From: Streptomyces xylophagus
GTDB taxonomy: Bacteria > Actinomycetota > Actinomycetes > Streptomycetales > Streptomycetaceae
Assembly (NCBI RefSeq): GCF_000716435.1
Contig: NZ_JNWO01000030.1
Location: 28,252 to 92,251, forward strand
DNA: 64,000 nucleotides
Direction: 5' to 3'
This document shows positions 32,119 through 42,459 of the stretch, piece after piece. The position numbers and the translations under genes were made by a program. Each line of letters begins with the position of its first letter. The stretch's first letter is position 1. Under the pieces are notes generated by a model. It worked only from the letters and a program-made list of their open reading frames with translations. It was not told the origin of the DNA and made no database searches.

Positions 32119-32967
32119 TCAGGCGAAGAGTCGGCGCCAGGTCTCGGGGCCGGGGTAGCCGTCGGCGTCGGAGCCGGTCCACTTCTGGGCGTGCTGGAAG
32201 TCGACGACGTTGAGGCGGTCCGCCTCGCCCCAGTCGCGGGACGGGCCGACGCGGTAGTGCTTGCCGTAGCCCTTGCGCACGAGCTGCTGGCCCAGCAGGA
32301 GAATCGACACGTTCGACTTGCCGGGCCCGAAGGCGCTTCGGCCGGGGAACACCGGCGGACCCGGCTTGGGCGTCGTCGACGTCGTGGTCGGCCACTTCGG
32401 CATCGGGCCCGGGTCCGTGTGCGTGTTCTCGGGCGTCTGGCCGTGGCCGTAGTGCCCGCCCTCCGTCTCCCAGACATGCTCGCTGCGGTTCGCCTTCCAG
32501 GTCGGGGCGCCCATCGGCCAGACGTCCGGCACCCCCCAACTCCGAGCCCAGGCCAGGATCTTGTCGAGTCCCGTGGCCGGAGTGTCCCGGACGGTCGCGT
32601 ATGCCTTCCCCTTCACGCGGCAGTACGGGAAGAACAGCGTCTCGACTTGGAGGCACACCTTCCCGGTGCGGTTGGTACGGGTGCCGCCGGCGGTGTCGAC
32701 GACCGACTTGGACCGGCTGTTCGCCGGATAGAACTGGGCGGTCCTGCCCGTGAAGGGATCCCAGAGCAGATGCGGCGCGACTCCCTTGCCGCTGCCGGTG
32801 AAGTACTGCACGAGCTTGTCGAACGACACGAGATCGGCGGGCTTGGCCAGCGTGGCGTTCTTGTCCCACGTGATGTGCCAGATGACGCGTGGGTCGTACT
32901 GCGTATCGGTGGGTGCGGTGTCGCTGAGCGGATGCCGCTCAGCTCCAGGCAGCCAGAGATCAGGCAT
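32119..32967 (-). CDS. Endolysin: N-acetylmuramoyl-L-alanine amidase with C-terminal wall-binding domain
   Basis: 282 residues. The amidase_2-like domain has VIWHITWD with zinc-ligand His31, and GGHYGHGQTPENTHTDPG, where the His residues near 172-183 complete the site. A Thr/Pro linker (~193-210) leads to a C-terminal domain (FGPGKSNVSILLLGQQLVRK, then DGYPGPETWRRLFA) resembling a peptidoglycan-binding repeat. It cleaves the stem peptide from MurNAc at lysis. It is flanked by two membrane proteins, giving a compact lysis cassette. The ATG has AAGGAA upstream. Confidence 0.85.
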   Translation of the reverse strand: MPDLWLPGAERHPLSDTAPTDTQYDPRVIWHITWDKNATLAKPADLVSFDKLVQYFTGSGKGVAPHLLWDPFTGRTAQFYPANSRSKSVVDTAGGTRTNRTGKVCLQVETLFFPYCRVKGKAYATVRDTPATGLDKILAWARSWGVPDVWPMGAPTWKANRSEHVWETEGGHYGHGQTPENTHTDPGPMPKWPTTTSTTPKPGPPVFPGRSAFGPGKSNVSILLLGQQLVRKGYGKHYRVGPSRDWGEADRLNVVDFQHAQKWTGSDADGYPGPETWRRLFA

Positions 32968-33007
32968 GGCGCGTTCCTTGTTCTCCCCCGCGCCTGCTGT
33001 TCTGAGC

Positions 33008-33331
33008 CTACAGTCCGAGCTTGCCGGTCACGATCGCGACGATCACGCCCACCACGATCGGGGCCACGAGGGCGGTAAGAGCCAACCGCCGTACACCGCG
33101 GGCCTCTTGGCGCTCCGTCTCGCGCTCGCGCCGCATCTGGGCGATGTCGTCCTCGACGGCTTTGAGCCGTACCTCGTCAGTCCGCCGGTCGGCGTCGTAC
33201 TGGATCTTCGTCACCATCTCGGCGAGCCGCGCGCTAAAGGCAGCGAAGTCGGCGCGCAGGTCGTCGCGCATCTGCTGCATGGCCCGCAGCAGTTCCCACG
33301 GCGTGGGGTCCTGTCCCGGCGGCGCGGTCAC
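33008..33331 (-). CDS. Coiled-coil membrane protein (second holin/lysis-associated candidate)
   Basis: 107 residues. A long charged coiled coil (residues ~15-75) ends in one C-terminal membrane helix (LALTALVAPIVVGVIVAIVT). Start GTG at 33329-33331. Such tail-anchored coiled-coil proteins are common beside actinophage endolysins and may be holins, antiholins or membrane anchors. Confidence 0.6.
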   Translation of the reverse strand: MTAPPGQDPTPWELLRAMQQMRDDLRADFAAFSARLAEMVTKIQYDADRRTDEVRLKAVEDDIAQMRRERETERQEARGVRRLALTALVAPIVVGVIVAIVTGKLGL

Positions 33332-33616
33332 GGCGCTCCCTTCGGCAGCCCCGCGCCGCTGAAGATCAGTCTATGCGGGACGAGTAACTGCCTGTGGACG
33401 GCGAAGGCGCGAGACACCAGCGGAAGCCGAGCCGTTACCCAAGACTCACCGCCCTCTTTCACGGCGCTCATGCTCACCGGGTTGATCGCGCACCGCGACT
33501 ACCTCTTGTCCAGGTGCAGGACAGGCCAATGACCCGTAAAGCAGGCTGCCGACGCAGCGTGGGCATGAGCATGCTGATCCAACTGGCTGTCAAAAACCAG
33601 GTCGGAGGGGAATCTG

Positions 33617-34594
33617 ATGCTCCGTATCCATTTCACCGACGCGGACCTGGCGCGTACACGCATGGCGGCCGAGCCGGATCCCCTGTGGGAGATCGGGTTG
33701 AGCCTGTGCAGGTTCCAGACCCGGCAGGGGCGGTGGGCGTACGCCGGGTGGTACCGGGACACCAGGCAGCGGCTGGCCGAGACCGGGCTGGACCGCATGG
33801 TGCGCACCACGCTCATACCGCTGTTCCCCAGAGCCACGTACTACCCAGACTTCCTCAATCCCGCCGAGGCGGCGGACGGCCTCGACGCGGGACTCGCGGC
33901 CATCGTGACGACTCCGCCGGACCGGATCCGGCGTGAAGTGAGGCACTTCGCCGACGTCACGACCGCGCCCTCCTGGGCGGAGCGCCTGGTGGAACGGGAC
34001 GTACGCGAAGACATAGCCGACTGCCTACGGCGGTACTACGACACGGCCATCGCGCCCTACCGCGAACACGCCCAGGCCCGGATCGACGCGGAGCGGTCGA
34101 TCCGGGCCCGAGCACTTCTGCACGGCGGCGCAGAGGCACTTCTGCGCGGCCTCGGACCCACCATGCGATGGCGGGCCCCCGTACTGCATGTCGAATATCC
34201 CGCCGATGACTGCGATCTCCACCTCGGCGGACGCGGGCTGCTGCTCGTGCCGTCGTACTTCTGCTGGGGATGGCCGATCGCGCTGGCGGACCCCCTGCTG
34301 CCGCCAGTACTCGTCTACCCCCTCCTCCACGAGGAGCCCGCCCCCAGGGACACGAACACCGCACCCCTCACCGTACTGCTGGGCCGGACCCGGGCCCTCG
34401 TGCTGCGGGCCACGGCAGCTGGAGCCACCACCGGGGAACTCGCACGCGCGGCCGGCGTCTCGGCGCCGGCCGCCAGCAAGCACACGACCGCCCTGCGCGA
34501 CGCGGGCCTCATCAGCAGCCACCGGCACGGTCCATCGGTCCTGCACACCCTCACACCTCTCGGTGCATCCCTACTGCGCGCTGCCCCAAGATGA
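33617..34594 (+). CDS. ArsR/winged-helix transcriptional regulator (cargo gene)
   Basis: 325 residues. A ~240-residue N-terminal domain (PLWEIGLSLCRFQTRQGRWA, FADVTTAPSWAERLV) is followed by an ArsR-type helix-turn-helix: TTGELARAAGVSAPAASKHT, then LRDAGLISSHRHG. This two-part layout is common in Streptomyces one-component regulators (DUF5937-like). It is on the strand opposite to all neighbouring phage genes, inside the late region, so it is probably acquired cargo. GGAGGGG lies ahead of the ATG. The effector is unknown. Confidence 0.75.
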   Translation: MLRIHFTDADLARTRMAAEPDPLWEIGLSLCRFQTRQGRWAYAGWYRDTRQRLAETGLDRMVRTTLIPLFPRATYYPDFLNPAEAADGLDAGLAAIVTTPPDRIRREVRHFADVTTAPSWAERLVERDVREDIADCLRRYYDTAIAPYREHAQARIDAERSIRARALLHGGAEALLRGLGPTMRWRAPVLHVEYPADDCDLHLGGRGLLLVPSYFCWGWPIALADPLLPPVLVYPLLHEEPAPRDTNTAPLTVLLGRTRALVLRATAAGATTGELARAAGVSAPAASKHTTALRDAGLISSHRHGPSVLHTLTPLGASLLRAAPR

Positions 34595-35211
34595 ATGCGT
34601 CCAGGAGAGGTCGCGGCGACTGATGAGCTCGATCGGCTACCCCGATGCGGCTAAGTCAGCGGCGCTTCAACGGGCGGACGATGCAGGGCTGACGTTGTCA
34701 TGTGCGGCACGGTTCGTGGCGGCCTGTCAGGTCGGTGACACCCCTGGCCATGACCACCCGGCGCAACCGCGTCACGAGAGCCCTTCCCACGGCGGGAGCG
34801 AAGGGCATCAAGGCCAGCCTCCGTCGCAATGCCAGCGCCCCTCACGCCCCCACACACGCCGGCCTCGGAGGAACACGAACCGGGGACCACTAGGCCACGC
34901 CAAAGCCCTCTTCGGAGAACGGGCCGACACGGCAGCCTCCGCGCCGGAACAGCCGAGTAACATGAATGTGGAGTATGTGATTCCGCACGCGTGAACTCGG
35001 CCTTTTCCTTCTGGGTAAACAGCATGGACAGCCTGACCCACCGGCGGCAAGGTGAATTCAGACAGCTCCCCATGGCGGGTGCCGCGGAGGCTTTTCCCGT
35101 GCATTCTGCGCAGTTCCTCTGTCGATGCCTGTCCCGGACGCAAGGTCGCGCGAGAAGCGAAACCCTGTGAAGCGCGCCGTTTCCGGGATCCCACCCAAAG
35201 GAGTTCAGATC
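34595..35211. other. Non-coding or eroded interval in the cargo region
   Basis: About 620 bases. Open frames here show no family motifs or ribosome sites. The last ~100 bases should contain the promoter of the secreted-protein gene at 35212. No remnant is confidently identified. Confidence 0.5.
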
Positions 35212-35640
35212 ATGGTCTACAGCCGTAGCCTCCGTCCCGCCCTCACCACACTGACCGTACTCGCCGGGTCCCTGGTCGGTGTAGCCGCGACGCCAGTTGC
35301 GGCCAATGCCGCCATAACCCCTGCCTCCTCCGGCGGCGGGTGCGCCCAGGGAGGGACCGAAGGCGTCGTGGTGTCGTCCTGCATCAGCGCGTCCGGCGCG
35401 AACCTGGAACCCGACACCTACATCACCAAAGACCCGGGCTGCACCGCAGCAGAACTGCACTTGATCGACTACACGGCAAGTACATTGACCATCCATCCCA
35501 TTAGCTGCGCCACAGGACACCAAGGGCCGTTCCCCATCAAAGGAACCAACGGCCACGTCTATCGCAACATCACCGTAATCTACCTGTCTGACGGCGATGC
35601 ATCGTCGATCCCGAGCCCAGCCTTGACTTTCTTCAACTAG
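35212..35640 (+). CDS. Small secreted protein (cargo gene)
   Basis: 142 residues from an ATG with AAAGGAG upstream. The signal peptide has a basic start (SRSLRP), a hydrophobic core and an ANAAIT cleavage region. The mature ~110 residues contain four cysteines (GGGCAQGG, SSCISAS, PGCTAAE, ISCATGH), suggesting two disulfides, and a beta-rich pattern. No family is recognised. The gene is on the plus strand within the late region. Confidence 0.7.
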   Translation: MVYSRSLRPALTTLTVLAGSLVGVAATPVAANAAITPASSGGGCAQGGTEGVVVSSCISASGANLEPDTYITKDPGCTAAELHLIDYTASTLTIHPISCATGHQGPFPIKGTNGHVYRNITVIYLSDGDASSIPSPALTFFN

Positions 35641-36221
35641 GGGCTTTCCGTAATTCCTGAGGGCGCACGATGCCAGCTCCGACACATCGCCGCATTGTCG
35701 GCGCGTGCGAACACGCCAGGACAGCTTGGGGTTTCCCCAAACTCCCGGCGGTATTTGGATGCCCTCCACCCGTGAGGAACCGCAGCTGCACCGCACACTG
35801 ATCCACGGGGGATAACAGGACAGTTCCTAGCGGAACTTCGTGCGTCGGCGTGTAATCACGCGGCTCCACCACCCTCCGCTCGAATCGCCGCGTTCGGGCG
35901 GTCAGGTCAGGGTCCCTTGCATGATCGGGGTCTGTCCGAATTTATCCGGTGAGTCCGAGGGTAGCCAGGGGCCTTCGCCAGCCGCGGGCGGGGGGTGAGG
36001 AAGGCGCCAATCTGCCGAACCGGGACATCCCCTCCAAGGACGGGCCGGCACTATCGATCACGCCGGAACGCCGGATTCCGTCCGTTGACCTGGTCTTTTA
36101 AGTACAGCCGAAAAAGTATGGCGGTGCGGCTATCGTAGCGGCAGGCTTCTTGCTGTGCCGGTGGCCGGCAGAGTCCCATGACCGGCCGAGGTAATAAGCG
36201 AGAAGCTAAGGTGGGGAAATC
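35641..36221. other. Non-coding interval between the two secreted-protein genes
   Basis: About 580 bases with no credible gene and a few AT-richer patches (near 36100-36115). It presumably holds the promoter of the 36222 gene. Nothing else is identified. Confidence 0.5.
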
Positions 36222-36683
36222 ATGCGGAAGAGAATTCGCCAAATCGTCGTATTCGCGACCCCGGTCCTGCTCGCGGGCTCGGCCCTCATCGGTCTGTCCG
36301 GAACGGCCAACGCGGCCATCATCTCCGACTGTTCGACCACTGGAAGTGTTTGCTACGTCTATGAAGGCATGGGCGTCGGTTACTGCGAGGGCAAGATCTA
36401 CCAGTCGGACGCCAACTTGGACGTTGACCCGGCCGGCAATTTTGCCTACGCGTCCTACATTAACGGCAACAGCGGCTACACCTGCGACTTCTGGACCGAG
36501 CGGAACGTCAACAACACGGGGTGGTATCGCGCCACCAGCATCGTCCCCCTCGCATCCGGTGTGGTCAGCAACAACGGCAATGTATGGAACGGCAGCGGTT
36601 ACCAGGCGGAGGTCTGTTTCCAGTTCAATTGGGGATCCTCGCTCGGGGCCGTTCATTGCAGTCCGCCCGTCTCGATCCAATGA
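36222..36683 (+). CDS. Small secreted protein, spore-associated-protein-like (cargo gene)
   Basis: 153 residues. The signal peptide MRKRIRQIV followed by a hydrophobic core ends at TANA-AI. The mature part is rich in Tyr, Asn, Gly and Cys (SVCYVYEGMGVGYCEG, SGYTCDFWTERN, AEVCFQFNW, VHCSPP). The look recalls Streptomyces extracellular or spore-surface proteins, but I do not assign a family. Its base composition is lower in GC than neighbouring phage genes, suggesting separate acquisition. Confidence 0.7.
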   Translation: MRKRIRQIVVFATPVLLAGSALIGLSGTANAAIISDCSTTGSVCYVYEGMGVGYCEGKIYQSDANLDVDPAGNFAYASYINGNSGYTCDFWTERNVNNTGWYRATSIVPLASGVVSNNGNVWNGSGYQAEVCFQFNWGSSLGAVHCSPPVSIQ

Positions 36684-36960
36684 ACGCGCCGACGGCCCCG
36701 GCTCGCTCGGAGACCGTCTGCGCTGTCCTCGTCACCAGACATGTATCTGATCGAATTTGGGGTTCAGTCACGGCAGCTGTAGTTCTGGTCATGGCTGGTC
36801 TGAAGAGTGTGTCGGCGCTGGTGGCAGGCTCGTGCGATGGCTTGATGGTGGCGGCGCCAGGCCATCCAGTGTCTTATCGTTGAAGTCGGCCTGTCCACGA
36901 CCGCTGCCGAACCGCACCTGGCGGTTCCTGGCGTGAGGTTGGAATGGATTGCTGATCAAG

Positions 36961-39459
36961 TTACGTGATGGCCTGGCCGACGTAGTCATCGGCGGACCCG
37001 CAGTCCTCCACCAAGAGATAGGCGACGTTGCTGCTGCTCGCGGCGAGCGTCCACGTCTGTGCGACTCCACCCTGAACTCCGGTCCAGCACAGTGCCGTTG
37101 TGACGTCGCTGCCGGTGGTGTTGGTCAGGATGGTCTGGACGGAAACGGCTGCGTTCGCTGTGGAGGCTTGCAGGTTGTTGACCCGTATCTGGTCCTTGTA
37201 GATCGTGCCGGACACGGCGTTCTTGCGGATTCGGTAGAGCGCGTAACTGTCGCTGGCCGCGTTGTGCAGTGCCCAGAGGGAGACACGGTAGGCGCGGCCG
37301 GTCTTGAACGTGATGCTGCCGGTGGTGATGAGGGCTGTCTCCGTGCTGGAGAACGTGACGTTCGCGGCGAGAGTCTTCTGTGCGACGAATCCGCGTCCCT
37401 GGTATTTGCCGTAGACGCTGAGGTCTCGGTCGATCGCGAGTCCGTTGGTTGTGAGCTTGGCGGTGGCCTGGGCGGATGCAGACGGAGCATCACGGACGTG
37501 CAGCTCGATGGATGATCCGGCGGCCGATGTATCAGCGCCGTACCCGTTGATGTAGGCAACTCCGTTGCCGCTCAGCTCGTTTGCGTAGAGGTTGAAGACT
37601 CCTCCCGAGTAGCCCGGCACGTGGCTTTGGAGGAAAACCCCTGTTTCCTGGCTCGAACCAGTCACCTTGGGGGCACTGAGCGAGACGCTCGGGACTTCGT
37701 AGGTACCGGAGGAGTCCGAGGCGTACCCGATCGCGGTGTTGAGTTCTGCCGGTGCTGACTCATCGGCGCTGCCGGAGTAGAACTCAATCGATCCGGTCTC
37801 CGGATTGGTGTTTCCGGGGCTGATGACAACTCGCTGTCCGCTCGCGGCAGTTTGGAGGGTGCTGCCGGTGAGGACGGCCCCGTTGATCGTCTTGCCGTTG
37901 ATGGCGTCGGCGTCCAACTTGTCCGCCGTGATCGCCCCGGCCTTGATGTGGGTCGCCTCAACTGCGCCCGCCGAGATCTTCGTTGCCGTCACGGCGTTGG
38001 CCGCGATCTTGTCCGCCGTGACGGACAACGCGTTCAGCTTGTCCGTGGTGATGGACAGTCCAGCAATCTTCTCGGCCGTGATGGCCAGGGCCGCGATCTT
38101 CTCGGCGGTCACCGCTCCGGCGAGGATCTTGGGCGCGGTGATGGCGCCGTCGGCGATCTGCACGCCCGGTACCACTGGCCGGACGACTGCGTTGTCCCAC
38201 AGCACGGATCCGGCGGTCGACTGGTACGTCTCCACCCAGACCGTGGCCGCAGTGGTGTTGGCCGGCGCCGTGACCGTGGCGGCAAGCCGCTGCCACGTGC
38301 CGCGAGCCGGGACGTCCACCTGAGCGACACCGAAGCCGACGGTCGCGCCGGTGCCGTCCTGCCACCGGGCGTAGAACTTGAGCGCGCCTCCCGCCCAGTC
38401 GGCGGAGGCGTTGGCGTCGATGGCGAGGTAGAGCTGTTCTCCGCTCAGGATCGGCATCGACGTGAGGTTCAGGGACCGTGTCGTGGCGGCCGTCGCCGTG
38501 GCGTCGACGCGCAGGGCCTTCGATGAGCCGTTGCCGCCGGAGACGACGGACCATACGGTCGTGGCGATCGCCGCGGTGTAGGCGCCCTCGAACGAAGGGT
38601 CGCTGAGCACGTTCGTACCGCCCGCGACGACCAGCTTGTCCGTGGCGATCGATGCGGCGGCGATCTCGTTCGCCGTGACCGAGTTCGCCGCGATCTCCCG
38701 GCCCGTGATGGCATCGGCCGCGACCTTGCCCGCGATCACCGAGTCGGCCGCCAGCGCGTCGGCGGTCACCGCGCCGCTCGCGACCTTGCCCAGCGTCACG
38801 GAGTTGGCGGCGAGCTTCTCGGCGAGCACCGCGCCGTCCGCGAGCGCGGTGGAGTTGACGGCCCCGAGGGCGAGCGCCGCGTCGGTGACCGCGCCACGGG
38901 CGAGCTTGGTTTCGTCGATGATCGCGTTGACGAGGTCGTCGGGGACGGCCTTGCGGGCCTGGCCCTGCACAGCGGTCGAGGGCTGTCCGGCCGTGCCGGA
39001 GGTGTTGACCGCGATCAGGCGCACCCACAGCGGGGTGTAGGTGTCGTTGGCGAGGGTGATGCTTCCGCCGGCGGCCGTGTGGAAGGCGGCCACGGGGCTG
39101 GTGGTGTCCGGTTCGGCGTCAGCAGTCGTCGACAGGTAGACCTGGACTTCGGCCAGATCGAGCGGAGCGGTCTCGGCGTCCGACCACGTTCCGGGCCAGG
39201 TCACGGTGAGCCCGGACAGCGCGGACTCCACGACGGGCGGCGTGGGGGTCGGGGGCGGCGGCCCGTTGTGGGCGACGAAGGCGACGGTGCCGTCGTCCTG
39301 GAGGCCCATGCTGCCGCGCAGGGTGCCGTCCTGGTCGTAGACCTCGATCGCGCCGTCCTCGACGGACGAGTACGCCATGCGGGCGGTGCGGGTCGTGCGG
39401 GCCAACTGCCGTTCCAGGACGGCGACTCGGGCGGCCAGGCGTGCGATGTCGCTGCTCAC
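36961..39459 (-). CDS. Tail fibre / receptor-binding minor tail protein with AxTADKIA repeats
   Basis: 832 residues. A short N-terminal coiled coil ([20 protein letters not shown]) precedes a fibronectin-like segment. Two blocks of heptad-like repeats ([20 protein letters not shown] type, at ~185-275 and ~445-520) flank a jelly-roll, carbohydrate-binding-like domain ([10 protein letters not shown] ... [16 protein letters not shown]). The C-terminal ~300 residues are beta-rich. This is the layout of trimeric siphovirus fibres. It overlaps the preceding baseplate gene (GTGA) and is the last structural gene before the cargo genes. Confidence 0.8.
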   Translation of the reverse strand: MSSDIARLAARVAVLERQLARTTRTARMAYSSVEDGAIEVYDQDGTLRGSMGLQDDGTVAFVAHNGPPPPTPTPPVVESALSGLTVTWPGTWSDAETAPLDLAEVQVYLSTTADAEPDTTSPVAAFHTAAGGSITLANDTYTPLWVRLIAVNTSGTAGQPSTAVQGQARKAVPDDLVNAIIDETKLARGAVTDAALALGAVNSTALADGAVLAEKLAANSVTLGKVASGAVTADALAADSVIAGKVAADAITGREIAANSVTANEIAAASIATDKLVVAGGTNVLSDPSFEGAYTAAIATTVWSVVSGGNGSSKALRVDATATAATTRSLNLTSMPILSGEQLYLAIDANASADWAGGALKFYARWQDGTGATVGFGVAQVDVPARGTWQRLAATVTAPANTTAATVWVETYQSTAGSVLWDNAVVRPVVPGVQIADGAITAPKILAGAVTAEKIAALAITAEKIAGLSITTDKLNALSVTADKIAANAVTATKISAGAVEATHIKAGAITADKLDADAINGKTINGAVLTGSTLQTAASGQRVVISPGNTNPETGSIEFYSGSADESAPAELNTAIGYASDSSGTYEVPSVSLSAPKVTGSSQETGVFLQSHVPGYSGGVFNLYANELSGNGVAYINGYGADTSAAGSSIELHVRDAPSASAQATAKLTTNGLAIDRDLSVYGKYQGRGFVAQKTLAANVTFSSTETALITTGSITFKTGRAYRVSLWALHNAASDSYALYRIRKNAVSGTIYKDQIRVNNLQASTANAAVSVQTILTNTTGSDVTTALCWTGVQGGVAQTWTLAASSSNVAYLLVEDCGSADDYVGQAIT

Positions 39460-40559
39460 GCGGTGCCTCCCCCGTAGGTGAAGCGGTCCGCACGCTGGAG
39501 CTGGATGACGGCCTGCTCGGGGGTGTCACCGGAAGCAGGCTGGATCTGCCAGCCGACGATGCGGGACCAGGCGTCGAAGTCGGTCCACTGGTCGTGGACC
39601 CGGGCCCGCACGTCGTCGCCGATCTGCCAGGAACCGAAGCGGGCCGCGGGATGGTCGCGAACGGTGATCTCGGTGACCTCGCCGATGACCTGGCGGGAGA
39701 TGCGCTCCTGGCGGGCGCGTGCGGCCAGCCGGTCGTTCGCCTTCTCCTCCGGTACCTCGAGGAGATGCTCCAGGCGCAGCCGCCCATCCCGTACGGCGTC
39801 GACGGCCCGTCGACGGTTGCGGCCCTCGCCGGCGCCCAGCGCGATGACGACCTGGGCCAGGTTGTCGGCGTCGTACTCGACCGGGACCGCCTTGACGACG
39901 TTCACGCCGGACTCGAAGTGGATGTCCGTGCGGCGCCGTCCGAGGCGGGGCCAGCCGATGCGGACGCGGCCCTGCGGCGTGCCGTTCTGCCAGGTGGCTT
40001 CCTCGGTCCACTCGGGGCCGCCCTCGACGGCGACCATGTCCGAGACGACGTCCCCGAGCGAGGGGGTGTCCCACCAGTCGATCCGGTAGGGGTCCTCCGG
40101 AGTCCCGACGGTGACCTTCGAGGTGGTGTCGTCGACCTGGATACCGAGCTGGCCGTCCGGCGTCTCCTGGCAGTACGCCCACACGTCGCGGATGACCTTG
40201 CACGGGTCCGCGTACGTGTAGGGGCCGCGCGCGTTCAGCTGACCGTGGAGGTCGTAGCGCCGGTAGGGGTAGGAACCCCAGCCGGAGGCCTCGATGGTGA
40301 GCTTCTGGCCCTGGGGGTCGGCTCGCCAGATCAGGCCGCCCCACAGCAGTCGGCCGTCACGCTCGGCATAGATCTTGGTGTTGCCGGGGTCGAGCTGGGA
40401 GCGGACGAGGTGGGCCAGGCGGGGTTCGACCGCGCCGGTGAGGCTGCCGGTCGCGGACAGTGCGGGCCCGAACTCGACGCCGGTCAGGGGCAGGTCCCAG
40501 GCGAGGACCTTGTTGGTGAGTGCGTCGGTGGTGAGGTAGCGGTACGACGGCGACGCCAT
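39456..40559 (-). CDS. Tail-tip / baseplate protein (Gp37-like, siphovirus)
   Basis: 367 residues. The N-terminal [20 protein letters not shown] and [20 protein letters not shown] pattern, the central [20 protein letters not shown] and the C-terminal [16 protein letters not shown] are typical of actinophage tail proteins related to Gp37/tail-associated hub proteins. It is between the second baseplate gene and the fibre, the expected position. Confidence 0.75.
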   Translation of the reverse strand: MASPSYRYLTTDALTNKVLAWDLPLTGVEFGPALSATGSLTGAVEPRLAHLVRSQLDPGNTKIYAERDGRLLWGGLIWRADPQGQKLTIEASGWGSYPYRRYDLHGQLNARGPYTYADPCKVIRDVWAYCQETPDGQLGIQVDDTTSKVTVGTPEDPYRIDWWDTPSLGDVVSDMVAVEGGPEWTEEATWQNGTPQGRVRIGWPRLGRRRTDIHFESGVNVVKAVPVEYDADNLAQVVIALGAGEGRNRRRAVDAVRDGRLRLEHLLEVPEEKANDRLAARARQERISRQVIGEVTEITVRDHPAARFGSWQIGDDVRARVHDQWTDFDAWSRIVGWQIQPASGDTPEQAVIQLQRADRFTYGGGTA

Positions 40560-40614
40560 CAGGCGCGTTCCTACTTCTCCCCCGCGCCGTGATGTGGGTG
40601 GTGCCGGTGTCGGG

Positions 40615-41544
40615 TCAGACGACGCCTTCGGTGAATTCGATGTCGGCGATCAGGGACGTCGCGGCGTCGACGCCGAGGTTGCCCCACTCGGATTTGGAGG
40701 GCTGGGTGCGCACGAAGAGTTCCTGGGTGGTGCCGCGCAAGGCCGTAGCAAGGGTGATGGTGTCGGCGAGGACGACGGTGTTGCGGCGGATGTTGGCGCC
40801 CTGGTCGTCGTCGATGGCGGTGGTCTGCCCCGTGTCGGTGCCCAAGGAGGTCTGCATGTTGGCGAACACGTCGGATTCCGAAAGGCGCAGGCCCGCGAGC
40901 GTCACCAGCAGTTTGGCGCTCGTCGCCCAGCTCGGGATCGGGACCTTCCAGCGAGCGGCGGCCGGCCAGTTGTACCACTGGCCGTTCTGCGCGACCAGCC
41001 GGTTCAGCGTGCTCGGGTAGGCGGTGTAGAGCGTCCGTTCGCGTCGGGGGTTCGCGATCAGCCGCAGGTCCGTGACCATGGCGTTGGTGATGGTGGCCGT
41101 GTTCGCCGGGATGTCGAGGCGCGCGAGCGGAATCGCCGTCATCCCGGCCGGGACTGCCTTCGCGGTGGCGGAGACGCCGGACACGACGTGGAAGTAGCCG
41201 ATCTCGTCGGCCGCCGGATCGCGGTTGCCCTCATACTCCGGGTCCTCAACTCGCAGGCACACGAGGTCGGATCGGGCTGAGGAACCGGTGGGGGCGATCG
41301 GCACGATGGCGTCGCCCACGTTGTACTGCGTGTAGGAGCCCTGTCCCCAGGCGGCTCCGGTCACGACGGCCGAGCCGTCGCCGACGCGGACGCCGGCACC
41401 GGAGGTGGACCACTCTCTGACCTTCAAGTCGTTGCCTTCGGTCACGCCCTGGTTCCCGGACGCGAGATCGCGCACCATCATCCGGAAGGCGCGTGCGGGG
41501 TGGGTGCCGCCGTGCGTCAGCATGGGCGGCTGGATCAGTGCCAT
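40615..41544 (-). CDS. Minor tail / upper baseplate protein
   Basis: 309 residues from an ATG with AAGGAGAG upstream. The N-terminal MLTHGGTHPARAFRMMVRDL and the following beta-rich GDAIVPIAPTGSSARSDLVC, plus EIGYFHVVSGVS, resemble RIFT-related or tail-fibre-assembly domains of siphovirus baseplates. The C-terminal part is also beta-rich. Position after the distal tail gene supports a baseplate role. Confidence 0.65.
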   Translation of the reverse strand: MALIQPPMLTHGGTHPARAFRMMVRDLASGNQGVTEGNDLKVREWSTSGAGVRVGDGSAVVTGAAWGQGSYTQYNVGDAIVPIAPTGSSARSDLVCLRVEDPEYEGNRDPAADEIGYFHVVSGVSATAKAVPAGMTAIPLARLDIPANTATITNAMVTDLRLIANPRRERTLYTAYPSTLNRLVAQNGQWYNWPAAARWKVPIPSWATSAKLLVTLAGLRLSESDVFANMQTSLGTDTGQTTAIDDDQGANIRRNTVVLADTITLATALRGTTQELFVRTQPSKSEWGNLGVDAATSLIADIEFTEGVV

Positions 41545-41559
41545 CTGAGAGTGCTCTCC

Positions 41560-42459
41560 TTACAAGGCGGTGTGGGCGTCGCGCCACGACACCGCGAGTC
41601 GGGTGGAGTTGGTGTAGTCGGCGCCGGTCCAGCGGACTTCGCTCGTTCCGGGCGGGATCTGGAACAGGTCCAGACGGGACACGGCAGACAGGGCGTACGC
41701 GGCGTTGGCGCCGTTGCGCAGCACCCAGCGCGTACCGGGGCGCGTGTTGATCTGGAGGGTGTCGTTCTCGCCGATGGTCAGCGACAGGTCGAGGACGCGA
41801 CCTGTCTCGGTGATCCATATGCGGGGGTTCACGACCGGGCCCTTGATCTTCAGGGAGGGCCAGGCGGGAAGGTCCCCGGCGTTGGTGACCCAGCCGGGCC
41901 GTTCCTCGGGGTTGGCCACGCCGGTCGTGATGGGCGCGGTCACGGGAGCGGTGAAGCCTTCCTCATCGTCGTCGCGCGCGAGAGGAATCGTGGTCTGCTG
42001 TTCCAGCTCTCCGTGCCATCGCGGGTCGGTGGCCGCGAACTCCAGGGTCACGGGTATCCAGCCGTAGACGGCCTGGGCCATGGACACGGCCTCGACTCGG
42101 CGGACCCTGCCGTAGAGCTGCTTGGCACTCGCGCGTCCGGGCCACAGCAGCCGTAGTGTCTGCAAGGCACCTGCTGTCTTCCGCACGGCCGGGTCGGCGG
42201 CGGCCTGGTCGAGCGCGGCGAGCGCGTCGGCAGCGGCTTGCGGGTCACCCTGCGTCCGGATGCCGGCCTCGATCGTCACCGTGCGCGGGCTGTAGTAGTC
42301 CACGCCGGGGAATGAGCCGTCCTCGGTGGGCAACTCGACGTCCTGGACGCGGACTTCGGGCGTGCCCAGTCCGGTGATCTCGCTGATCGGGTACGGCGTT
42401 CCGGGGCCCATGAGGACGCCTGCGAAGTCGACTTGCCACTCCTGGGTGATCGTGGCCAT
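41560..42459 (-). CDS. Distal tail protein (Dit-like)
   Basis: 299 residues. Features of siphovirus tail-component proteins: a strand-rich N-terminus with SEITGLGTPEVRVQDVELPT, PGVDYYSPRTVTIEAGI, and a central VEFA-type domain ending ATDPRWHGELEQ, followed by a C-terminal galectin-like half (WITETGRVLDLSLTI). Dit forms the ring joining the tail tube to the tip. Its ATG overlaps the tape-measure stop (TGATG). Confidence 0.8.
   Translation of the reverse strand: MATITQEWQVDFAGVLMGPGTPYPISEITGLGTPEVRVQDVELPTEDGSFPGVDYYSPRTVTIEAGIRTQGDPQAAADALAALDQAAADPAVRKTAGALQTLRLLWPGRASAKQLYGRVRRVEAVSMAQAVYGWIPVTLEFAATDPRWHGELEQQTTIPLARDDDEEGFTAPVTAPITTGVANPEERPGWVTNAGDLPAWPSLKIKGPVVNPRIWITETGRVLDLSLTIGENDTLQINTRPGTRWVLRNGANAAYALSAVSRLDLFQIPPGTSEVRWTGADYTNSTRLAVSWRDAHTAL

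Noticed and set aside
34651..35796. 381-codon minus-strand frame in the cargo region
   Set aside because: It overlaps a well-supported secreted-protein gene on the other strand and has no family motif or ribosome site.
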